Shown one piece after another: positions 10,509-19,690 of a stretch of DNA of 64,000 nt. The stretch comes from Gammaproteobacteria bacterium. Its GTDB lineage: Bacteria; Pseudomonadota; Gammaproteobacteria; Steroidobacterales; GCA-2729495. The notes under the pieces are model-generated. The model did not search any database and was not told where the DNA came from. It saw only the letters and a program-made list of their open reading frames with translations. Made by a program: the position numbers and the translations under genes. Every line of letters begins with the position of its first letter. The stretch's first letter is position 1. The stretch covers positions 1 to 64,000 of the forward strand of contig JADZBS010000034.1 in assembly GCA_020851975.1 (NCBI GenBank), written 5' to 3'.

Positions 10509-12329
10509 ATGTCCGCTTCGCGCCTGCGCAACATCGCCATCATCGCCCACGTCGATCACGGCAAGACGACGCTGGTCGACCAGCTGCTCAAGCAGTCCGA
10601 GACGCTCGACGAGCGCACGGTGCTCCCCGAGCGGGTCATGGACTCGAACGATCTCGAGCGCGAACGCGGCATCACGATCCTCGCCAAGAACACCGCCATT
10701 CGCTGGCGGGAATGGCGCATCAACATCGTCGATACGCCCGGCCACGCCGACTTCGGCGGCGAAGTCGAGCGTGTGCTGTCGATGGTGGACAGCGTGCTCC
10801 TGCTGGTGGACGCCGTCGACGGCCCCATGCCACAGACGCGCTTCGTGACGCAGAAGGCCTTCGCGCGCGGTTTCACGCCCATCGTCGTAATCAACAAGAT
10901 CGACCGCGACGGGGCGCGGCCGGACTGGGTGCTCGACCAGACCTTCGATCTCTTCGACCGGCTCGGTGCCACCGACCGGCAACTCGACTTCCCGGTGGTC
11001 TACGCTTCGGCGCTCAACGGGTACGCGGGCGGCGACGCCGGCATCCGCAGCGGCGACATGGTGCCGCTGTTCGAGGCCATCGTGCGCCACGTCCCTCCGC
11101 CGCCCGTCGACCTCGACGGCCCCCTGCAGCTGCAGGTATCGAGCCTGGACTACGATCCCTACGTCGGTGTACTCGGCATCGGCCGCGTCACGCGCGGCAG
11201 CATCGCCGGCAACAGCCCGGTGAGCGTCGTCGCCGCCGACGGCAGCGCGCGCCAGGAACGGCTCGGCGAACTCTACGGCTTCATGGGGCTGAAGCGCCTG
11301 CCGGTCGCCTCGGCCATCGCCGGCGACATCGTCGCCTTCAGCGGCATCGAGAACCTGCACATTTCCGACACGCTCTGCGACCGCAACGTGCCGGAGGCGC
11401 TGCCACCCCTGCAGGTCGACGAGCCCACGATCAGCATGACCTTCCAGGTCAACAAGTCGCCCTTCGCCGGGCGCGAAGGCCGCTATCTCACCAGCCGGCA
11501 GATTCGCGCCCGCCTCGACCAGGAGCTGCTGCACAACGTGGCACTGCGCGTCGAGGACACCGAGGACGCCGACAAGTTCAAGGTATCCGGCCGCGGCGAG
11601 CTGCACCTCTCGGTACTGATCGAGACCATGCGGCGCGAAGGCTACGAGCTCGCCGTCTCGCGCCCGGAGGTCATCGAGCACGAAGTCGACGGCGTGCGGT
11701 GCGAACCCTGGGAGCAGCTCACGGTGGATTTTGCCGAGGAGTACCAGGGCGCGGTCATGAGCCGGCTCGCCGAACGCAAGGGCGAACTCCTGGCGATGCA
11801 GCCCGATGGCCGTGGCCGGCTGCGCCTGGACTATCGCATCCCGGCCCGCGGGCTGATCGGTTTTCGCACCGAATACCTCACGGCGACCGCAGGCACGGGA
11901 CTCATCTACCATGTCTTCGAGCGCTACGCGGCGCGCGTGCCGGTTGCCATCGGCCAGCGCATCAACGGCGTGCTGGTATCGAACGTGCCGGGCAAGGCGC
12001 TGGCCTACGCCCTGTTCAACCTGCAGGAGCGCGGCCGCCTGTTCATCGGCCACGGCGAGCCCGTGTACGAGGGGATGATCGTCGGCATCCACAGTCGCGG
12101 CAACGACCTGGTCGTGAACCCCACCAAGGGCAAGCAGCTCACCAATATCCGGGCCGCCGGTTCGGACGAGAACATCCTGCTCACACCCCCGGTACGGCTG
12201 TCGCTTGAGCAGGCGCTCGAGTTCATCGACGATGACGAACTGGTCGAGGTCACACCGGAGAGCATCCGGTTGCGCAAGAAGCTGCTGACCGAGAGCGATC
12301 GAAAGCGCGCCGCGCGCCTGCCGGCCTGA
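10509..12329 (+). CDS. typA: Translational GTPase TypA/BipA
   Basis: 606 residues, family length. GTPase motifs in order: [10 protein letters not shown] (G1), RGITI (G2), DTPGHADF (G3) and NKID (G4), then translation-factor domains II and III and the TypA-specific C-terminal domain ([35 protein letters not shown]). It binds the ribosome like EF-G and supports ribosome assembly and stress or low-temperature growth. A TATAAT lies 28 bases before the ATG; no strong Shine-Dalgarno is visible. It is followed after 18 bases by the ABC exporter gene, which may share the transcript. Confidence 0.97.
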   Translation: MSASRLRNIAIIAHVDHGKTTLVDQLLKQSETLDERTVLPERVMDSNDLERERGITILAKNTAIRWREWRINIVDTPGHADFGGEVERVLSMVDSVLLLVDAVDGPMPQTRFVTQKAFARGFTPIVVINKIDRDGARPDWVLDQTFDLFDRLGATDRQLDFPVVYASALNGYAGGDAGIRSGDMVPLFEAIVRHVPPPPVDLDGPLQLQVSSLDYDPYVGVLGIGRVTRGSIAGNSPVSVVAADGSARQERLGELYGFMGLKRLPVASAIAGDIVAFSGIENLHISDTLCDRNVPEALPPLQVDEPTISMTFQVNKSPFAGREGRYLTSRQIRARLDQELLHNVALRVEDTEDADKFKVSGRGELHLSVLIETMRREGYELAVSRPEVIEHEVDGVRCEPWEQLTVDFAEEYQGAVMSRLAERKGELLAMQPDGRGRLRLDYRIPARGLIGFRTEYLTATAGTGLIYHVFERYAARVPVAIGQRINGVLVSNVPGKALAYALFNLQERGRLFIGHGEPVYEGMIVGIHSRGNDLVVNPTKGKQLTNIRAAGSDENILLTPPVRLSLEQALEFIDDDELVEVTPESIRLRKKLLTESDRKRAARLPA

Positions 12330-12347
12330 GCGGATCCCGCAAGGTCG

Positions 12348-14135
12348 ATGGCGAGCCCCGAGGAAGAAGCACGCAATCGCCCGAAGGGCCGCTCACTGCG
12401 CCCGCTGGCAGAACTCCTGCCGTACCTGCGGCCCTACCGCGGGATGCTCACGCTCGCCGTCGTGGCGCTGCTCACCGCCTCCGGCCTGATGCTGGCGCTG
12501 CCCGTGGCCGGCAAGCTCGTGATCGACCGCGGCTTTGCCCCTGGCAACCGCGGCATGCTCAACGTGTACTTCCTCGGTTTCGGGGCGCTGATCGTGGTGT
12601 TCTGCGCCGTCGCTTCACTGCGCTACTACCTGCTGTCATGGATCGGCGAGCGGGTGGTGGCCGATCTTCGCGACCGCGTGTACTCGCATGTGATCCGGCT
12701 CGACCCGACTTTCTTCGAAGTGACGCGCACCGGAGAGGTCCTGTCACGACTGACCGCGGATGCGACGCTCATCCAGTCGATCGCCGGGGTGAATTTCTCG
12801 ATGGTGCTGCGCTCGCTGGTGCAGCTCCCCGGCGCCCTCGTGCTGCTCGCCGTCACGAACATCCGGCTGATGGGCGTCATCGTGCTCTTCATCCCGGCGG
12901 TGATGGCACCCGTGATCCTGATCGGCCGCAGGGTCCGGGCCCTGTCGCGAGCTTCCCAGGACCGCATCGCCGACACCAGCGCGCTGGCCAGCGAATCGTT
13001 GAACGCCGTGCAGATCGTGCAGGCCTTCACGGCGGAGCCGGTGCTTGCCGAACGCTACCGCCGTGCGGTCGCGACGAGCTTCGACACGGCGATCGTGCGC
13101 ACCCGCGTACGCGCCGTGATGACCTTCATCACCTTCGTCTCGGTGTTCGGCGGCATCACCTTCGTGGTCTGGGTGGGTGCCCGCTCGGTGCTCGCCGGCG
13201 AGATGACCTACGGGGAGCTGGCGCAGTTCCTGCTGTACGCGATGTTCACCGCCACCTCGGCAGGCACGCTCACCGAGATGTGGGGCGAGGTGCAGCGCGC
13301 TGCCGGAGCCATGGAACGCATGGTCGAGCTGCTGGGTGCGCAGCCCGCGGTGCAGATGCCCGCCGATCCGCAACCGCTGCCCTCGCCAGGCCGCGGGCAC
13401 ATCCGCTTCGAGGACGTCACCTTCTGCTACCCATCCCGGCCGGACCAGCGCGCGCTCGACGGTTTCACGCTGGAGATAAGGCCCGGCGAGCGCGTGGCAA
13501 TCGTCGGCCCCTCGGGTGCGGGCAAGAGCACCACGTTCCAGCTCCTGCTGCGCTTCTACGATCCGCAGGCAGGGCGCATCGTCGTCGACGGCGTCGATAT
13601 CGTCCGCGCGGATCCGGCGGCGCTGCGCGCACGCATCGGTGTGGTACCCCAGGAGACGGTGATCTTCGGCGACAGCGCACGCGAGAACATCCGCTTCGGC
13701 CGGCCGGCGGCCAGCGACGCAGGGATCGAGGAGGCTGCGCGACTCGCCGTTGCCGACGGCTTCATCCGCGAGCTGCCGCAGGGCTACGACACGTTCCTCG
13801 GCGAACGCGGCACGCGCCTGTCCGGCGGGCAGCGCCAGCGCATCGCCATCGCCCGCGCCATCCTGCGCAACCCGCCCATCCTGCTCCTCGACGAAGCCAC
13901 CAGTGCGCTCGATTCGGAAAACGAGCGGCTGGTGCAGGAAGCACTCGATCACCTGATGGCGAACCGTACCACCATCATCATCGCGCACCGCCTGGCCACC
14001 GTACTGCAGGCAGACCGCATCGTGGTGATGGACCGCGGGCGGATCGTGGACAGCGGCACGCACGAGGAACTCGTGCGCCGTGACCCGCTCTACGCCCGCC
14101 TCGCCGAACTGCAGTTCGGCGAAAGCGCGGCCTAG
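12348..14135 (+). CDS. MsbA-like ABC exporter, fused membrane and ATPase domains
   Basis: 595 residues. Residues 1 to ~330 form a six-helix ABC exporter membrane domain; the rest is a nucleotide-binding domain with Walker A GPSGAGKST (about 386-394), Q-loop PQETVIFG, signature LSGGQRQR and Walker B ILLLDEATSALD, then the switch IAHRLATV. Works as a homodimer at the inner membrane. Resemblance is to the MsbA/BmrA group; lipid A-core flipping is plausible, but the gene does not sit beside lpxK, where msbA usually lies, so a different lipid or drug substrate is possible. It follows typA by 18 bases and precedes a 50-residue membrane protein by 11. Confidence 0.9.
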   Translation: MASPEEEARNRPKGRSLRPLAELLPYLRPYRGMLTLAVVALLTASGLMLALPVAGKLVIDRGFAPGNRGMLNVYFLGFGALIVVFCAVASLRYYLLSWIGERVVADLRDRVYSHVIRLDPTFFEVTRTGEVLSRLTADATLIQSIAGVNFSMVLRSLVQLPGALVLLAVTNIRLMGVIVLFIPAVMAPVILIGRRVRALSRASQDRIADTSALASESLNAVQIVQAFTAEPVLAERYRRAVATSFDTAIVRTRVRAVMTFITFVSVFGGITFVVWVGARSVLAGEMTYGELAQFLLYAMFTATSAGTLTEMWGEVQRAAGAMERMVELLGAQPAVQMPADPQPLPSPGRGHIRFEDVTFCYPSRPDQRALDGFTLEIRPGERVAIVGPSGAGKSTTFQLLLRFYDPQAGRIVVDGVDIVRADPAALRARIGVVPQETVIFGDSARENIRFGRPAASDAGIEEAARLAVADGFIRELPQGYDTFLGERGTRLSGGQRQRIAIARAILRNPPILLLDEATSALDSENERLVQEALDHLMANRTTIIIAHRLATVLQADRIVVMDRGRIVDSGTHEELVRRDPLYARLAELQFGESAA

Positions 14136-14146
14136 GTTCCGCCTCC

Positions 14147-14299
14147 ATGGGCGGCTGGGCACTCCTCGTCTGCGCAGCGATCTTCCTCGTGCTCGTCGGC
14201 CTGGTCACCCACTGGAGCCTCATCCTGGCCGGGGCGCTGTTGCCGATCTGGCCGCTGGTGAGCGAACTGCTGCGCCGCCGCCGGTCATCGCGGGAATGA
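14147..14299 (+). CDS. Small two-helix membrane protein (50 residues)
   Basis: An ATG 11 bases after the ABC exporter stop opens a 50-codon frame ending in TGA at 14297-14299. The product begins MGGWALLVCAAIFLVLVG and has two hydrophobic segments (about 4-20 and 25-39), a short loop THWS between them and a basic tail LLRRRRSSRE, giving an inside-positive topology. Third codon positions are GC-rich as in neighbouring real genes. It could be a small partner of the exporter. No homologue is recognised. Confidence 0.55.
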   Translation: MGGWALLVCAAIFLVLVGLVTHWSLILAGALLPIWPLVSELLRRRRSSRE

Positions 14300-14324
14300 G
14301 CATGCCGGGCCAACCAGGCGCGGC

Positions 14325-15026
14325 TCAGACCGGCAGTGTCAGGGCGAGGTCGGCGACCAGCTGGCGTGCGCGCGCCGGCGAACGCAACAGCCCCTGGTTC
14401 AGTTCGATCTCGATGCCGACATAGGCACCCGCCGGGAATGCCCGGCGCAGGCTCACGACCTGGCCATCCGAGGTGCCGCGATAGGGAAAATTGCGGCGCA
14501 CGGCCCAGTCGCCCAGCGCCGCCTGCCAGTCGCGACAGAGTGCCGCTTCATCCGTCCGCGACGGGTCGTACAGCAGACCGAGATCACAATCGCGCCGCTG
14601 CCCGTTCAGGCGCGGCACGAACGAGTGTACCGACAGGTGCACCACGCGCTCCCCGCGGCCGACGCGCGCTGCGATCCATCCGTGCACGAGACCCCGGTAC
14701 GGATGATAGTGACGGGCAAGCAACCGCTCGCGTTCGGGCGCAACGAGCGTGCGCGTCAGGGCCGAGAGCAGTCGCGGATGTGCTGGCGAACGGTTGAGGT
14801 CCACCAGCAGGCGGCTCACCGTGCCCGCCACCAGCGGCACGCGCCACCGGCGCGCGAGCGCACGCGCCGCCGCCAGGGCACCGATGTCGTACCCCTCGTG
14901 GGAAGCCAGCCGCCGCGCCTGCCCGGCGAAGAGCGCCCGGTAGGCGGCCGGCACCGTGTTGCCGCCGTGCTCGCAGGTCAGCAGCACGACCGGTGCCGGA
15001 CGCTCAGCCGCGCGGCGACGGGACAT
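14325..15026 (-). CDS. N-formylglutamate amidohydrolase family protein
   Basis: 233 residues from an ATG preceded by a G-run/GGAA Shine-Dalgarno; the open frame runs 15 codons further back into the GCS2 gene, but that start has no such signal. Family landmarks are TCEHGGNTVP (Cys18-Glu19-His20, probable zinc/active-site region), HEGYDIGALA, the DLNRSP segment and HLSVHSFVPRLNG. Members cleave N-formyl- or N-acyl-glutamate-type amides. The family occurs in histidine breakdown, but no hut genes are here. It overlaps the end of the GCS2-type ligase gene by 23 bases and completes a four-gene amidoligase cluster, so trimming or releasing a glutamyl product is more likely. Confidence 0.88.
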   Translation of the reverse strand: MSRRRAAERPAPVVLLTCEHGGNTVPAAYRALFAGQARRLASHEGYDIGALAAARALARRWRVPLVAGTVSRLLVDLNRSPAHPRLLSALTRTLVAPERERLLARHYHPYRGLVHGWIAARVGRGERVVHLSVHSFVPRLNGQRRDCDLGLLYDPSRTDEAALCRDWQAALGDWAVRRNFPYRGTSDGQVVSLRRAFPAGAYVGIEIELNQGLLRSPARARQLVADLALTLPV

Positions 15027-16245
15027 AGAATTCCCCCCCAGCGAGGCAGTCGCAGAGGCGCCGGTAGACACGCATCAGGTCGCCACGTTCGGGCTCGGCG
15101 GGCAGGGAAGCGCGGCTGCGGCTGGCGAGCGTGCCATGACGCAGGTAGTGCTCGACTGCGCGCTCGGCATCGCCATCGAGCGCGCCGGCAGCGGCCGCCT
15201 GCTCGGCGAGCGCACCCCACAGGGCACCGGCCCGCGTGCTGGCACCGCGCCAGCCGAGGGCGGCGAGGTAACGCCGATCGTGGATCTCGGTGGCCTCGGC
15301 CGTCGCCACCGTCGCCTCGAGGTAGCGCGCCAGGCCGGCGGTGGACCAGGCCTGCAACGCCGGGATGTCGGCATGACGCTGTTCGCAGAGCGAGCGCAGC
15401 GTGGCCGCAATCACACGGGCGAACGCGAGGTCCATGCGCGGGCACTCCTGGGTATCGAGCACTCGGATCTCGAGCGCCATGCGCTCGAAGCGCGGAATCG
15501 CCCCGCGGGCATTCACCCACTCCTCGGCGAGCACCCCGTCCGGGTCGTGGGGCGCGAGCTCGGCGTAGATGCGTCCGAGCACGTCACGCCGGTACTGCGC
15601 CATGCCTGCCGTCGCCTCCGGGACGACAGCGCCCGTAACCGAGGGAATGCGCGCACAGTTGCCGCGGTAGACGGCAAGGCGGTTGTCGGCGAGGCCGGTG
15701 AGACGCGCGTCCATCACCGGCGAACTCGCCGCCAGCGCCGGCAGCAGCGGCAGCAGGAAACGCGTGGCGGCGTGCAGCCTCACGAACTCGGCGTCGTCGG
15801 CAAACGGCAGGTTGATGTGCATGCTCTGCAGGTTCGCCCAGCCGTGCCCGCGGCAGGAGAAAATCCGGTCGAACGCCGTGTAGATCTCCCGGTTGTCGTG
15901 CGGCCACAGGCGCAGCTCCGTGTCGGGGTCCATCCACGGATGCATGCCGCCCGGCATGAGCCGCAGGCCCCGCGGTTCGAGCAGGCCGTCGATGCGGCCG
16001 ATGTCGGTCTGGAATGTGGCCGCAAGCCCCTCGAGGGAGGCCGCCGGCGCCGCGAGCTTCAGCTCGATGACGTGCAGCGCCAGTTCGTTGTTCCACGCGA
16101 GTGCGCCGCTCCGGTACTCGCCGGTCACCTCGCCGCCGGCAGCCTCCGCAAGCAGCCAGTCGGCCGCCGGCGCCACGTCGAGCGTGGCCGCATCGACCAG
16201 CATGTACTCGAGTTCGATGCCGAAGGCTTCAAACAGCCGCAACAT
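15004..16245 (-). CDS. GCS2-type carboxylate-amine ligase (YbdK/GshA2-like)
   Basis: 413 residues. The start FGIELEYMLVD carries the metal-binding acidic motif of the glutamate-cysteine ligase type 2 family; ELALHVIELKL, LMPGGMHPWM and GHGWANLQSMHINLPF continue the glutamine-synthetase-like fold. Such enzymes join an amino acid through its carboxylate to an amine using ATP. E. coli YbdK has weak gamma-glutamylcysteine ligase activity, but linkage here to a RimK-like ATP-grasp, a C39-like peptidase and an N-formylglutamate amidohydrolase suggests a dedicated peptide or metabolite pathway rather than glutathione. Starts 11 bases after the upstream ATP-grasp stop; its 3' end overlaps the next gene. 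Confidence 0.9.
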   Translation of the reverse strand: MLRLFEAFGIELEYMLVDAATLDVAPAADWLLAEAAGGEVTGEYRSGALAWNNELALHVIELKLAAPAASLEGLAATFQTDIGRIDGLLEPRGLRLMPGGMHPWMDPDTELRLWPHDNREIYTAFDRIFSCRGHGWANLQSMHINLPFADDAEFVRLHAATRFLLPLLPALAASSPVMDARLTGLADNRLAVYRGNCARIPSVTGAVVPEATAGMAQYRRDVLGRIYAELAPHDPDGVLAEEWVNARGAIPRFERMALEIRVLDTQECPRMDLAFARVIAATLRSLCEQRHADIPALQAWSTAGLARYLEATVATAEATEIHDRRYLAALGWRGASTRAGALWGALAEQAAAAGALDGDAERAVEHYLRHGTLASRSRASLPAEPERGDLMRVYRRLCDCLAGGEFYVPSPRG

Positions 16246-16256
16246 GAGGGCAGCGC

Positions 16257-17726
16257 TCAGCGGCCGCTGCTGCTGCCGCCGCCGCGGGCGGCTTCGAGCC
16301 TGGCACGGAACACCTGCATCACGGTGTCGTAGAGGGCGTCACCGAGTACCTGGTCCTCGACGCCGCGTTCGACGCTCGGGTTGTCGTTGACCTCGATCAC
16401 CACGCAGCGGCCGTCGATCTCCTTGATGTCGACCCCGTAGAAGCCATCGCCGATGGCGTTGGCCGCCCGCAACCCGAGGTCGATCACCGCGGGTGGGGCC
16501 TCCTCCACGCGCAGCGTGTCCCAACGCCCGCCGGTCATGCGCCCGCCGGCCTGCTGCTTGTAGATCTGCCAGTGACCGCGCGCCATGTGGTAGCGACACA
16601 CGTAGAGCACCCGGCGGTCGAGTATGCCGACGCGCCAGTCGTACGAGGTGGGCAGATACTCCTGCGCCACCACGAGATCGCTGCGATCGAGCATCTGCTT
16701 GAGCGCCGTATGCAGCGTGGGGCGGTCGGCCACCTTGAGCACACCCTGCGAGAAGCTGCTGTCCGGCTGCTTGAGGACGCATGGCAGCCCGAGTTCGGCT
16801 TCCACCCGCTCGAGATTGTTGCGATGGACGATCAGGGTGCGGGGTGTCGGAATACCGAGTCTTGTCATGAGCTCCGCGAGGTAGACCTTGTTGGCACAGC
16901 GCACGATGGAGTCGGGATCGTCGATGACGATCAGCCCTTCGTTGCGGGCCCGCGCGGCGAAGCGGTAGGTGTGATGGTTGACCTGTGTGGTCTCACGGAT
17001 GAACAGCGCATCGAACTCGGCCAGCCGTCCGAAGTCGTCCGGCCCGATGACCTCCACCTCGAAACCGCTCGCCTCGGCAGCCCGCTCGAACCTGCGGATG
17101 GCCGGCGGATCGGAAGGTGGGGAGCGGTCCGCCGGATTGGCCAGGATCGCCAGCTCGTAGCGCACCGCCGGTGACTTCGGTTCGGGCATGCGCCTGGCGA
17201 AGTGCTGCTCGATCGCCCCGCGCAGGAACTCGCGCTGCCCGGCCGGTATGTCGCCGACCGGGATCGGCCTCAGCCCCTGCAGCCGCCAGCGCTGGCGGCG
17301 CAGGAAGCTGGCCCGCAGCAGGGGCACCGGAAACAGGTTGAACAGTGCCTGCGCGAGACGGTGAAAACGCGGCTCCGGGTGATGGCCGAAATAGACGCTC
17401 AGCTCCAGCCGCTCCTCGGGCCTGTCACCGAGCGCGCGCTGCATCAGGTCCTCGAGTTCCTCGGTCGGGCGGATCAGCGCCGGGGTCTTGATGTCCTGCA
17501 TCGTTAGCACGTCTGGCAGCGGCCGGTGCCCGCGCGCCGCAGCGAGGAGCGAGACGTAGTAGCCGCTCGCCTGGTAGGCATAGGACTCGCAGAGGTTGTA
17601 GACGCGCGGGCGGCGCAGCCCGTTGAACCGGCCATCGGTCAGGTAGGCCGCAGCGGCGACGACCTGCGCGGAAGGAATCTGCAGCGGCCACTCGGCCGGG
17701 TCGTCGACGACGATCAGCGTAGCCAT
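16257..17726 (-). CDS. RimK-like ATP-grasp ligase with RLAN-type N-terminal domain
   Basis: 489 residues. Residues 1 to ~170 match the N-terminal domain found before some RimK-like ATP-grasp enzymes (VVDDPAEWPLQIPSAQVVAA; YNLCESYAYQASGYYVSLLA). A RimK-type preATP/ATP-grasp module follows: FDALFIRETTQVNHHTYRFA, VIDDPDSIVRCANKVYLAEL, ATP-binding LPCVLKQPDSSFSQGVLKV and the metal-binding end VVIEVNDNPSVERGVED. Enzymes of this type ligate glutamate or related amino acids to a carboxylate on a peptide, protein or small molecule. Its ATG overlaps the stop of the C39-like peptidase gene by 13 bases, implying coupled translation. Not ribosomal RimK itself, which is ~300 residues. Substrate unknown. 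Confidence 0.92.
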   Translation of the reverse strand: MATLIVVDDPAEWPLQIPSAQVVAAAAYLTDGRFNGLRRPRVYNLCESYAYQASGYYVSLLAAARGHRPLPDVLTMQDIKTPALIRPTEELEDLMQRALGDRPEERLELSVYFGHHPEPRFHRLAQALFNLFPVPLLRASFLRRQRWRLQGLRPIPVGDIPAGQREFLRGAIEQHFARRMPEPKSPAVRYELAILANPADRSPPSDPPAIRRFERAAEASGFEVEVIGPDDFGRLAEFDALFIRETTQVNHHTYRFAARARNEGLIVIDDPDSIVRCANKVYLAELMTRLGIPTPRTLIVHRNNLERVEAELGLPCVLKQPDSSFSQGVLKVADRPTLHTALKQMLDRSDLVVAQEYLPTSYDWRVGILDRRVLYVCRYHMARGHWQIYKQQAGGRMTGGRWDTLRVEEAPPAVIDLGLRAANAIGDGFYGVDIKEIDGRCVVIEVNDNPSVERGVEDQVLGDALYDTVMQVFRARLEAARGGGSSSGR

Positions 17727-18442
17727 CTGCGGCGCCTGGGCACTTCGATCACGAGCAGGTTGGCGTCATAGGTGAGGCTGCCGAGCAGCACGGCGCCGAT
17801 CAGCCGGTTCAGGTCCACCGAGTAGTACCGTTGCCCCCCGAGCGGGTTCCATTCGTAGGGATCGGCGACATCCACCAGACGCGTCTTGCGATCATACCCC
17901 GACAGCACGACGAAGTGCCCGGCCGGCTCACCGCGCACATCGTCGGCCATGCCGGTCTCCGGGATCTCCCGCCGCGCCTGATAGAGATAGGTGGCCGACA
18001 GGCCGGTCATGATCGGCACCCCCCGGCCGAGAAAGCGGCGCATGAGCGCCGGGCGCAGGTCCTCGAAGCGCAGGCGGCCGCCGAGTTCGAGGAAGCGAAC
18101 GTAGCCCTCGCTGGCCACGCGCAGCTTGGCGTCCGGCTTCGCCGCGGCCTGCTCGCGCAGCCGCTCCCCGAGGTCGGGATTCGGCAGCAGCGCCCAGGTC
18201 GGGTCGAACAGGTGCAGGTTGTAGGTGAACAGCGTCACCCGGTACCCACGCGCGAGCGCGTGATTGGCCAGGAACACGTCGAGCGTGCCCCCGCCGCCAC
18301 TGGTCAGCATGTCGACGCCGCCGATGACCTCCTCGAGGGAAATCTCGTCGCCGTAGTAGCGATAGATCCCATGCAGGCAGGTCGGCCCGCAGGTGACCTC
18401 GTCGGGCTGGGCGGCAATTTCGAAGCGCAGCCGCTCGTGCAT
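17714..18442 (-). CDS. C39-like papain-fold peptidase
   Basis: 242 residues, no signal peptide. The papain-like active site is visible: Gln12 (oxyanion hole), Cys18 in TCGPTCLHGIYRYYG, His176 in AGHFVVLSGYD and Asp194 in DVADPY. Unlike bacteriocin-exporter C39 domains it is free-standing and cytosolic. Genes of this type are known to accompany RLAN/ATP-grasp and GCS2 ligases, where they are proposed to cleave or transfer a peptide or amide bond. The next gene starts inside its last codons. Catalytic residues are all intact, so hydrolase or transferase activity is likely; the substrate is not known. Confidence 0.88.
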   Translation of the reverse strand: MHERLRFEIAAQPDEVTCGPTCLHGIYRYYGDEISLEEVIGGVDMLTSGGGGTLDVFLANHALARGYRVTLFTYNLHLFDPTWALLPNPDLGERLREQAAAKPDAKLRVASEGYVRFLELGGRLRFEDLRPALMRRFLGRGVPIMTGLSATYLYQARREIPETGMADDVRGEPAGHFVVLSGYDRKTRLVDVADPYEWNPLGGQRYYSVDLNRLIGAVLLGSLTYDANLLVIEVPRRRRWLR

Positions 18443-18531
18443 CCGGTCCCTCCGGGACGCCGCCCGGCGGGCGGCTCGCCGATGCGAAGGCTAGAGCATC
18501 CAGCCCCGGTTGCAAGCCTCCCGTCCGGCGG

Positions 18532-19467
18532 TCAGCCGAAAAACTCGGCCACCCCGGCCAGGCTGCGGAAGGGCTTGGCGAAACCCGTGTCGATCTGCCG
18601 GACGATGCGGCCTTCCGCCAGGTCCACCTTCGACATCACGCCGGTGAAGATGTTCGTGGTGAGCGCGTAGCGCTCGTCCCTGCAGGTGCGGATCATCGCA
18701 TAGCCGTACTCGTCGAGGGGGATGGTACGCAGGGACCGACCCGACTCGTCGATCAGGTCGATGAAGCTCCCACGCAGGAGCAGCAGCGTGCCATCGGTCA
18801 GGTAGGCCACGCCGGTGGTCCATCGGCGCACGTAGTCGTCACCGCCCGGGTAGGTGACGAGATCAGGCATCTGCCGGCCGGCCACCACGTCGAAACGCAA
18901 CACGCGCATGCCGAGGTCGGTCATGTAGGCGATGAAACCCCCGCCCGGGTGCATCGCCGAGTGGGTCACCCCGTGGAAACCCGTGAGCGATGGCGCGGTC
19001 TCGTTGTCGAACTCGGTCATCACGCTGAAATCGGGGGCGAGCCGGCGGATGCGCCCGTAACCCACGACGTCGGTGCCCTCGAGCAGGCGCATGGCACCGC
19101 GCTGATACGGCCTGCTGCCCTTCAGGTACTCGCAGAGGAAAACGCTGCCGTCGCGACCGAACACGGCGCTGCCCCAGGCACGGTCACCGAAATCACGGGC
19201 CGGAAGCTGGCAGCCATCGCGGCCGACCCTGACCACGGCCCTGGCAAACGGATCGAACGCCCAGAGCGTGCCGTCGGGAGCAAAGCTCAGGTTGATGACC
19301 AGGTGGGTGGTTCCCTCGGTGTAGAGCGTGCCCTTGGGCACCAGGTCGCGGTCGAACTGCAGGATCCGTCCCTCTCCGGCGTGATCGTCGTTCGGGTCGT
19401 CGAGGTACGTGCAGCCGAGAAAGATGTCACCCGGCGCGAATGGCTTCATGGTCGAGGTCTTGGTCAT
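18532..19467 (-). CDS. Beta-propeller-like (SMP-30/NHL type) protein of unknown function
   Basis: 311 residues from the chosen ATG; the frame stays open to 19785, but the extra N-terminus is low-complexity and unlike a protein. Repeats of the form hydrophobic strand - PDGTLW / RDGSVFL / LTDGTLLLL recur about every 45-50 residues (LSFAPDGTLWAFDP, AVFGRDGSVFLCEYL, AMHPGGGFIAYMTD, VAYLTDGTLLLLRG), as in six-bladed propellers. No signal peptide, so cytosolic as called. It lies 89 bases upstream of the C39-like gene on the same strand and may be the first gene of the amidoligase cluster, or an independent unit. Function unknown. Confidence 0.75.
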   Translation of the reverse strand: MTKTSTMKPFAPGDIFLGCTYLDDPNDDHAGEGRILQFDRDLVPKGTLYTEGTTHLVINLSFAPDGTLWAFDPFARAVVRVGRDGCQLPARDFGDRAWGSAVFGRDGSVFLCEYLKGSRPYQRGAMRLLEGTDVVGYGRIRRLAPDFSVMTEFDNETAPSLTGFHGVTHSAMHPGGGFIAYMTDLGMRVLRFDVVAGRQMPDLVTYPGGDDYVRRWTTGVAYLTDGTLLLLRGSFIDLIDESGRSLRTIPLDEYGYAMIRTCRDERYALTTNIFTGVMSKVDLAEGRIVRQIDTGFAKPFRSLAGVAEFFG

Positions 19468-19690
19468 GGGCTCGCCTGCGGCCTTGTCATCGCCCCCGAT
19501 CATCCCCACCCCCGAACGCAGGCCGACATTGCGGTTTGCCCTGATTGCAGCCTGCGGACCCACACCCCTCGGCACGCCTTTGCGCCCGGGCCGTGACGCA
19601 TTACACATAATCTGCGGACGCCAGGCGCTACGCTGCTCGGGCAATCGTACTCCGGGCCGCGCCCGGAGAAAGCAGTCGGAGACTGCCTCG

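Noticed and set aside
10275..12092. 605-codon open frame antisense to typA
   Set aside because: Shadow of typA, which has all GTPase motifs in frame; translation of the antisense is biased and without motifs.
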